64,000 bases of DNA from Neomesorhizobium albiziae (GTDB lineage Bacteria > Pseudomonadota > Alphaproteobacteria > Rhizobiales > Rhizobiaceae). Under the pieces are notes generated by a model that had not been told where the DNA came from, ran no database searches, and saw nothing but the letters and a program-made list of their open reading frames with translations. Shown one piece after another: positions 59,520 to 64,000 of the stretch. The position numbers and the translations under genes were made by a program. How positions within the stretch are numbered: position 1 is the stretch's first letter; every line of letters begins with the position of its first letter. The stretch spans positions 372,001-436,000 of the forward strand of contig NZ_FOSL01000002.1 in assembly GCF_900114255.1 (NCBI RefSeq), written 5' to 3'.

Positions 59520-60188
59520 CAGCAGGAAACCCAGCGTGATCGAGAGCTGCGCCGCATAATAAAGTACCCATACGGCGACGCGGGCCGGGCGGCTGCCGGG
59601 CGATTGCTCAGCCATCAGGAACTTTTCGCTGGCAAGGACGGTGTCCGAGGCCATGAACGCCACCGCGCCGGCGATGATGAAAAGATTGCCGAGCGTCAGC
59701 GCCGCGATGCCCATGACGACAATCGCCGCGACATAGAGGACGATCGGCAGCCGCATGTCGCTTGCCACCACGCGCAGCAGCCGCGACAGCATGAACAGCG
59801 CGAAGACCAGCATGGCAGCCGCAAGCACGGCGCGCCACGGCTCCGCGACAAGAATGCCGGCGGAGCCGCCGGATTGCCAGAACAGGGCGATGTAGACGAG
59901 ATGCGCGGCAAGGAAGCTGCCAAGGCCGGCCAGGAATGCCTTGTCGCCGTCGCGCGCCAGAAAGGCGTCGCCCACCGCACTCAACGCCAATGCCGCGACC
60001 AGCAGAACAGGGCCGCCCTGGAAGAAGGCGAGCACCGAAAGCAGCGCCACCGCAAACGTCTTCACCGCCATGCGTCGGAAGGACTGCGGCGCGTCGAGCA
60101 TGATGAGATAAAGCAGCGCCGCGGCGATCGAGAAGATCAGCGTGGCGTTTGCCGTGTCGGTGGCGCTTCCGGGAAACGGCAGCGTCAC
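59499..60188 (-). CDS. lysoplasmalogenase family membrane protein (YhhN/TMEM86)
   Basis: A 229-residue polytopic membrane protein with about eight hydrophobic segments. ALALSAVGDAFLARDGDKAFLAGLGSF and GAVAFMASDTVLASEKF carry the two conserved acidic Asp motifs of the YhhN family. Eukaryotic members hydrolyse lysoplasmalogens; bacterial substrates are uncertain. The start is GTG 60186-60188, overlapping the stop of the upstream exporter gene (GTGA). A longer open frame reading back through that gene is not real. Its 3' end overlaps a copy of a palindromic repeat (59492-59519). Confidence 0.85.
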   Translation of the reverse strand: MTLPFPGSATDTANATLIFSIAAALLYLIMLDAPQSFRRMAVKTFAVALLSVLAFFQGGPVLLVAALALSAVGDAFLARDGDKAFLAGLGSFLAAHLVYIALFWQSGGSAGILVAEPWRAVLAAAMLVFALFMLSRLLRVVASDMRLPIVLYVAAIVVMGIAALTLGNLFIIAGAVAFMASDTVLASEKFLMAEQSPGSRPARVAVWVLYYAAQLSITLGFLLGDAGLT

Positions 60189-61078
60189 GGCTTTGCCTCG
60201 CTCTGCCTGGCGGAAGCGCGCCCGAAGATCAGCGACTTGGCCGCCAGCACGGCACCCGCCGTGATGAGCAAGCAGGCAAGCAGGATATGCGGCGTCGGTT
60301 CGGTAAAGCCGGCGGCGATCAGGATCAGCGTCGAAAGCAGCGGCGCGGCATAGCTCGCGGCGCCCAGCACCTGGATGTTGCCGCGCTTGACGCCGATGTC
60401 CCAGGCATAGAAGGCGGCGCCCACCGGCATCAGCCCGAGGCCGAGCACGGCCAGCCACTGGCCGGCGTTGGACGGCAGGACGGTATCCTCCAGCGCCAGA
60501 TGACACAGCAACGACAGCACCGCCGTTGCCGCACAGAACCAGGTGACGATGCTCGTCGGCACCGCCGGAAAGCGCCGCGACAGCAGCGAATAGCCGGACC
60601 ACAGGAAGGCGCAGACCGCGGCCATGGCATAACCGAAGGCATAGCGGCTTTCGAACGAAAGCCCGCCGCCATTGGTGATGATCAGGAAGGTTCCTGCCAG
60701 CCCGAGCGCCGCACCCGCGATATGGAACCAGCGCAATTTTTCGCCCGGCATCAGCGCCGAACCGAGCACGATGAGCAGCGGCCACAGATAGGCGATCAGG
60801 CTGGCCTCGACCGCCGGCGCGTTGCGCAGCGCTGTGAAGTAGAAGAAGTGGTAGCCGAACAATCCGGCAATGCCGATCACCCAGACCTGCGGCGGAATTT
60901 TCACCCGCTCGGCCGGAGCCGGCGAGAATAACCGCGCCACCAGGCCGACGCCGGTGCCGATGGAGAAACATATCGCCGACAGCAGGAACGGCGGCACCGC
61001 ACCCGATGCGTCCGTCAACAACGCCAGCAGCGCCCACATGGCGACCGCCGAAAACCCGATCAGAGTGGCGCGCGCCAT
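60185..61078 (-). CDS. YddG-like aromatic amino acid exporter, DMT superfamily
   Basis: A 297-residue ten-helix drug/metabolite transporter with two EamA repeats. GFSAVAMWALLALLTDASGAVPPF begins the first repeat, and AVEASLIAYLWPLLIVL is the typical EamA end. The sequence resembles YddG, an exporter of aromatic amino acids. The true substrate is not known. It is coupled to the lysoplasmalogenase gene through GTGA. Confidence 0.83.
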   Translation of the reverse strand: MARATLIGFSAVAMWALLALLTDASGAVPPFLLSAICFSIGTGVGLVARLFSPAPAERVKIPPQVWVIGIAGLFGYHFFYFTALRNAPAVEASLIAYLWPLLIVLGSALMPGEKLRWFHIAGAALGLAGTFLIITNGGGLSFESRYAFGYAMAAVCAFLWSGYSLLSRRFPAVPTSIVTWFCAATAVLSLLCHLALEDTVLPSNAGQWLAVLGLGLMPVGAAFYAWDIGVKRGNIQVLGAASYAAPLLSTLILIAAGFTEPTPHILLACLLITAGAVLAAKSLIFGRASARQSEAKP

Positions 61079-61131
61079 CTTCTTCCCCCCGAAACCGACG
61101 CGGCAAGGCGTAGGTCGTGATCCAGGGTGGA

Positions 61132-61257
61132 TTGAGATTCAGGTCAGGCCGAGGCGAAAATGGCGGATTTCGAGAACCGGAGCGCAGCGTACATTTGGGT
61201 ACGTGAGCACCGGAAGCGGAGAAAGCCCCATTTGCAGGCCGGCATCACCTGAATATC
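61132..61257. repeat. palindromic repeat interrupted by an 83-bp fold-back element with 7-bp target duplication
   Basis: The outer arms TTGAGATTCAGGT (61132-61144) and ACCTGAATATCAA (61247-61259, last bases just outside) are inverted copies with one mismatch. Inside, CAGGCCG occurs at 61145-61151 and again at 61235-61241. Between them 61152-61234 is itself an imperfect palindrome: AAATGG/CCATTT near the ends, ATTTC/GAAAG, and CGTAC/GTACG at the centre. The uninterrupted target is present at 59492-59519. This reads as insertion of a small fold-back element. Confidence 0.75.
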
Positions 61258-61265
61258 AACACACC

Positions 61266-62093
61266 CTAGTTGATCTGTTTCATCCCCCGCGCACTGATGG
61301 TGATCGTGCCGATCCTTGTACCGACCGTTGCGCGGATCGGCGCATATACCCCAGTCGTGCCCAGCGGCGCAAATGTGATGCGGATCTTGCTGCGGTTTTT
61401 CAGATATTCGATCGACTTGTGTCCCTTGCGGTAGCCGGCGACCGGTATGAACCTGCCTTCACAGACGACTGCGTCGCCCTCGTAGCCACCGATTGAAACC
61501 GGCCCTCTTTCGGCATGGGCAAGCGACAGGTCGGCCCGCAGCTCGCCGTCGAAGACCTTCAGGGTGCGGCCGCACACCTTGTCCAGGCTGTCTGCGCGTA
61601 CCAGCGTCGCGGACAGTGGATCGGCCACGCCGCGCAATTGGTTTTCGCCGACCGCGATCCAGTCTTCGCCGCGCGGTTTCGGCGGCGGGAGATTGACGGT
61701 TTTGGTGACCGTGCCGTCGGCGAAGCTGATGGCGATCTTCTTCGCCTTCCTTCCGGTCGTGTAGTTGGCGGCAAAGGCATCCGGTCGGGCGACGCCCCGC
61801 GAAAAACTGCCGGATGCCGAGGTCGTGCCCTTGGTGTCGTCGAACAATTCGGCGAGGCCCGCGCTCGACAGCGAACCGCCGAGCTTGAACGAACGGTCGC
61901 TGATGGTGCTTTCGAAGCTTGACTTGGCGATGGTCAGGCCGAGATAGGAGACGTAGTAGTCGGCGTGGAAGGACTGGGCTTTCTCGGCCGCTGCGGCATT
62001 GGCGGCGAACGCCGCGGCAGCCACGATCGCAAGCACCGCCGCGGCCGGCTTTATGGCTGCCCTGCAACGGAAAGTGGAGCGCTTGATAGACAT
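61266..62093 (-). CDS. exported DUF3108 domain protein
   Basis: A 275-residue protein with a signal peptide (IKPAAAVLAIVAAAAFAANAAAA) and a DUF3108 domain. It begins FHADYYVSYLGLTIAKSSFES and ends with IRITFAPLGTTGVYAPIRA and TVGTRIGTITISA. The domain forms an incomplete beta-barrel in the periplasm. The function is unknown; it is regularly found near rpmB in Hyphomicrobiales. MSIKRSTF at 62091-62093 is preferred over an ATG 18 bp upstream. Confidence 0.85.
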   Translation of the reverse strand: MSIKRSTFRCRAAIKPAAAVLAIVAAAAFAANAAAAEKAQSFHADYYVSYLGLTIAKSSFESTISDRSFKLGGSLSSAGLAELFDDTKGTTSASGSFSRGVARPDAFAANYTTGRKAKKIAISFADGTVTKTVNLPPPKPRGEDWIAVGENQLRGVADPLSATLVRADSLDKVCGRTLKVFDGELRADLSLAHAERGPVSIGGYEGDAVVCEGRFIPVAGYRKGHKSIEYLKNRSKIRITFAPLGTTGVYAPIRATVGTRIGTITISARGMKQIN

Positions 62094-62291
62094 CGCGCCA
62101 GATCGTCGCATGATTCAGGCGATTATGTGGATATCGCTCGCGCCAATGGATCTGCCGATCCTTGATTGGCAAGATTGTGTCGCGCGTTTTCTCGTGGAAT
62201 AAAGCCGCGCTGTGCGATGCGGAAGACGCGCCCGGGTTGCACGAGATGCAATCAACGGCCGTTGTCGGCCCTCAAGGAGCAAATTCACATC

Positions 62292-62882
62292 ATGAGCAAC
62301 GCGTTTTCGGCAGCCGCCGGCTCCAATAGTTTCGTCCCGCTGCGCCTCAGCGGCCAATCCGTTCTGGTGAAAGCGATCGCGGTGGCGCTCGGCTCGCTGT
62401 TCCTGGCTGCCTCGTCGTGGATCGAAGTTCCGATGTATCCGGTGCCGATGACGATGCAGACATTCGCAGTGACGCTGATCGGCGCGCTCTATGGCTGGCG
62501 GATGGGTGCGATAACCGTGCTTACCTGGCTTGCCGAGGCCGCGGTTGGCTTCCCGGTGCTGGCCGGCGGAGCGGGCGGGCTCGCGCATTTTGCCGGGCCG
62601 ACCGGCGGATATCTGGTCGCCTTCCCGTTGGCCGCCGCGATGGTTGGCTGGCTGGCCGAACGCGGCTGGACTTCCAAGGGGAATCTGCTGCGCAACGTTG
62701 CGGCCATGCTGATCGGCGGGGCGTTTATCCTTGCTTTCGGCGGGTTGTGGCTCGCTGGCATGATCGGAGTGTCAGATGCCTGGACCTATGGCGTGGGCCC
62801 CTTCATCGTCGGCGGCATTCTCAAGGCAGTGCTTGCAACCGCCAGCGTCGAGGCAACACGGCGCATCCACTCCGCCCTCTGA
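62292..62882 (+). CDS. bioY: biotin transporter BioY
   Basis: A 196-residue S-component of the biotin ECF transporter with six membrane helices. The family motif VPMYPVPMTMQTFAVTLIGA is near residue 43. AEAAVGFPVLAGGAGGLAHFAGPTGGYLVAF follows, containing the GGxGG...GPTGGY signature. No bioM or bioN gene is adjacent, so it either works alone, as reported for some BioY proteins, or uses shared ATPases. AAGGAG precedes the ATG. I did not find a BioR-type TTATCTATAA box upstream. Confidence 0.92.
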   Translation: MSNAFSAAAGSNSFVPLRLSGQSVLVKAIAVALGSLFLAASSWIEVPMYPVPMTMQTFAVTLIGALYGWRMGAITVLTWLAEAAVGFPVLAGGAGGLAHFAGPTGGYLVAFPLAAAMVGWLAERGWTSKGNLLRNVAAMLIGGAFILAFGGLWLAGMIGVSDAWTYGVGPFIVGGILKAVLATASVEATRRIHSAL

Positions 62883-62883
62883 C

Positions 62884-63330
62884 ATGACGCTGCGCCTGCG
62901 CGCCCATCACCTGCTTTGCATGCTGACCTATGTCGGCAAGGGGTATGGCGCGGCGTTTGTCGACAATTACGATGCTGTCGTAGGCCGGCTGGCGAAGGGC
63001 GAAGATCTCTTGCTCGTCGCCGGACCGGACGACATCTGCCAGCCGCTGCAAGGTGATGCGCAGGCTCATTGCCATCTAGAAAGCGTGCTGGATCGCGACG
63101 ATCGCGCCGCATCGGCGGTCGCCTCATTGCTGGGGCGGCCGGTCAACACTGGAGAGCGCATCACGCTGGATGCTGCCACCGTTGCCCGCATGCGCCACAG
63201 TTTTGCAGCCGGCAGAACCAGGGAGGCCTGCACCGGCTGCGAATGGTTCGATCTGTGTAGCGCGGTGGCCGCAAGCGATTTTGACGGCGCGCGACTTGCT
63301 TGGAACGACGCCGGGGCACCTTGCGCTTGA
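62884..63330 (+). CDS. DUF1284 cysteine-rich protein, probable iron-sulfur binding
   Basis: A 148-residue protein starting MTLRLRAHHLLCMLTYVGKG, the hallmark of DUF1284. Cysteines recur in LLCM, DDICQ, AHCHLE, ACTGCEW and DLCSA. The CTGC pair and the others could ligate an iron-sulfur cluster, as suggested for the family. The function is unknown. It begins 1 bp after the bioY stop, and the same pairing occurs in other rhizobia from memory. Confidence 0.85.
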   Translation: MTLRLRAHHLLCMLTYVGKGYGAAFVDNYDAVVGRLAKGEDLLLVAGPDDICQPLQGDAQAHCHLESVLDRDDRAASAVASLLGRPVNTGERITLDAATVARMRHSFAAGRTREACTGCEWFDLCSAVAASDFDGARLAWNDAGAPCA

Positions 63331-63459
63331 CGCCTGTGCCAAATCCCACTAAGGGAACGCCAACTTTTCCTACGTGGCCGCCTGACTGAGCCCGCGCCTG
63401 CCGTTTCTGGTGCGACATCGTCTTTTGGCCCGGCACCGAACAGAACTGAAGGTAGTAAA

Positions 63460-63756
63460 ATGTCCCGCGCATGTGAACTGACCGGCAAGGCCGTTATGAC
63501 CGGCAACAATGTGAGCCACGCCAACAACAAGACGAAGCGCCGCTTTCTGCCGAATCTCGTCAATGTGACGCTGATCTCGGAAGTGCTGAACCAGAATGTG
63601 AAGCTGCGCATTTCGGCCAACGCCCTGCGTTCGGTCGAGCATCGCGGCGGTCTCGACGCCTTCCTGGCCAAGGCCGACGTTGCCGAGCTGTCGCAGCGCG
63701 CCCGCCTGCTGAAGAAGCAGATCGCCAAGAAGAACGCCGAACAGCCGGCCGCCTGA
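63460..63756 (+). CDS. rpmB: 50S ribosomal protein L28
   Basis: A 98-residue ribosomal protein. [32 protein letters not shown] is the canonical L28 start, and [24 protein letters not shown] is the conserved C-terminal half. Alphaproteobacterial L28 is longer than the E. coli protein, which fits. AGGTAGT precedes the ATG. The 129-bp upstream gap should hold its promoter. Confidence 0.97.
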   Translation: MSRACELTGKAVMTGNNVSHANNKTKRRFLPNLVNVTLISEVLNQNVKLRISANALRSVEHRGGLDAFLAKADVAELSQRARLLKKQIAKKNAEQPAA

Positions 63757-63768
63757 TTTTCCCGACCC

Positions 63769-63787
63769 GGCGGGCGCCCTGCCCGCC
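63769..63787 (+). terminator. GC-rich hairpin after rpmB
   Basis: GGCGGGC and GCCCGCC pair around GCCCT, 13 bp after the rpmB stop. No T-run follows, so it could be a Rho-assisted terminator or an mRNA-stabilising hairpin. Confidence 0.5.
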
Positions 63788-63845
63788 AACCCGGGCGAGG
63801 CCGTCATGGTTGCGCCCGACTGGTTCCATTACCCAGGATAAAAAA

Positions 63846-64000
63846 ATGATACGCCTTTCCGCCTATATTCCGTTTGTCGCCGCCATGGCGCTTATCGTCG
63901 TGGCATCGAACATTGCCGTTCAGTTCCCGGTTCAGGGGCAGCTCGGGCAGCTCGCCCTTGCCGATATCCTGACCTGGGGCGCCTTCACCTACCCGGTCGC
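63846..64000 (+). CDS. yhhQ: queuosine precursor transporter YhhQ (5' part only)
   Basis: The frame starts at ATG 63846 (AGGATAAAAAA upstream) and runs off the right edge after 51 codons. VAAMALIVVASNIAVQFP is the first membrane helix, and LADILTWGAFTYPVA matches the start of VUT/YhhQ transporters, which import queuosine precursors. Only the N-terminus is visible. Confidence 0.85.
   Translation, partial: MIRLSAYIPFVAAMALIVVASNIAVQFPVQGQLGQLALADILTWGAFTYPV

Noticed and set aside
59499-61106. 535-codon frame that would fuse the YddG-like region to lysoplasmalogenase
   Set aside because: Its N-terminal part is an out-of-frame reading of the exporter gene. The real genes overlap as GTGA at 60185-60188.

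Overview
The window is chromosomal DNA, high in G+C, from an alphaproteobacterium of the order Hyphomicrobiales (Rhizobiales), most likely Mesorhizobium or a close relative. This is inferred from gene content: FtsEX, UbiE-UbiB-CoaBC, HisC-TyrC beside a MetA with a SAM-II riboswitch, SlyX, DUF2125 and DUF3108 proteins, many class III nucleotide cyclases, and dispersed rhizobial palindromic repeats. There is no rRNA, phage, complete insertion sequence or CRISPR array. One tRNA gene, tRNA-Arg(CCG), lies at 3057-3133.

Layout. 1-4000: a truncated P-loop kinase, a PAS-GGDEF diguanylate cyclase, a D,D-carboxypeptidase lipoprotein, tRNA-Arg, and slyX with a thioesterase. 4042-13156: nucleoside uptake and salvage (three-gene ABC transporter, cdd, punA, deoA, then upp and add on the other strand). 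13269-17634: ubiE-ubiB and coaBC, with a FitAB/VapBC-type toxin-antitoxin pair and a striking palindromic repeat lodged between them. 17728-23750: acetyltransferase, 1-Cys peroxiredoxin, and an RND efflux operon ending in a strong terminator. 24075-41415: an accessory region holding a CRP-type regulator, a 1401-residue cytochrome P450/DyP-peroxidase fusion, three class III cyclases, a FecR-domain secreted protein, a VOC dioxygenase-esterase fusion, prfC, and a low-GC orphan gene beside a gene remnant. 41545-51752: housekeeping genes (GST, response regulator, hpt, ftsEX, YdcF, plsC, ogt, chaC, tyrC, hisC). 51875-52942: SAM-II riboswitch and metA. 53061-64000: MFS transporter, DUF1194 plus SbmA-like ABC exporter, gloB, lysoplasmalogenase, YddG-like exporter, bioY, rpmB and the start of yhhQ.

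The most unusual part is 24-32 kb. A CRP-family protein (24075-24764) has a canonical cyclic-nucleotide pocket and a recognition helix like that of E. coli CRP. Three perfect TGTGA-N6-TCACA sites, the E. coli CRP consensus, fall within 2.8 kb (29100, 31567, 31855). One lies 72 bp upstream of the P450/DyP fusion gene, and the other two lie in a gene-free AT-rich stretch. I found no other perfect copy in the window by eye. With a class III cyclase directly upstream of the fusion gene, this suggests a cAMP-CRP-controlled two-heme oxidative enzyme. The fusion has an N-terminal P450 whose I-helix acid/alcohol pair looks replaced, a central membrane hairpin flanked by two related small domains, and a C-terminal DyP-type peroxidase. 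The regulatory link and the chemistry are inference; the domains and the sites are visible in the sequence.

The window also carries several families of dispersed palindromic repeats. One is an 83-bp fold-back element at 61152-61234 that appears to have inserted into another palindromic repeat with a 7-bp target duplication; an uninterrupted copy of the target is present at 59492-59519.
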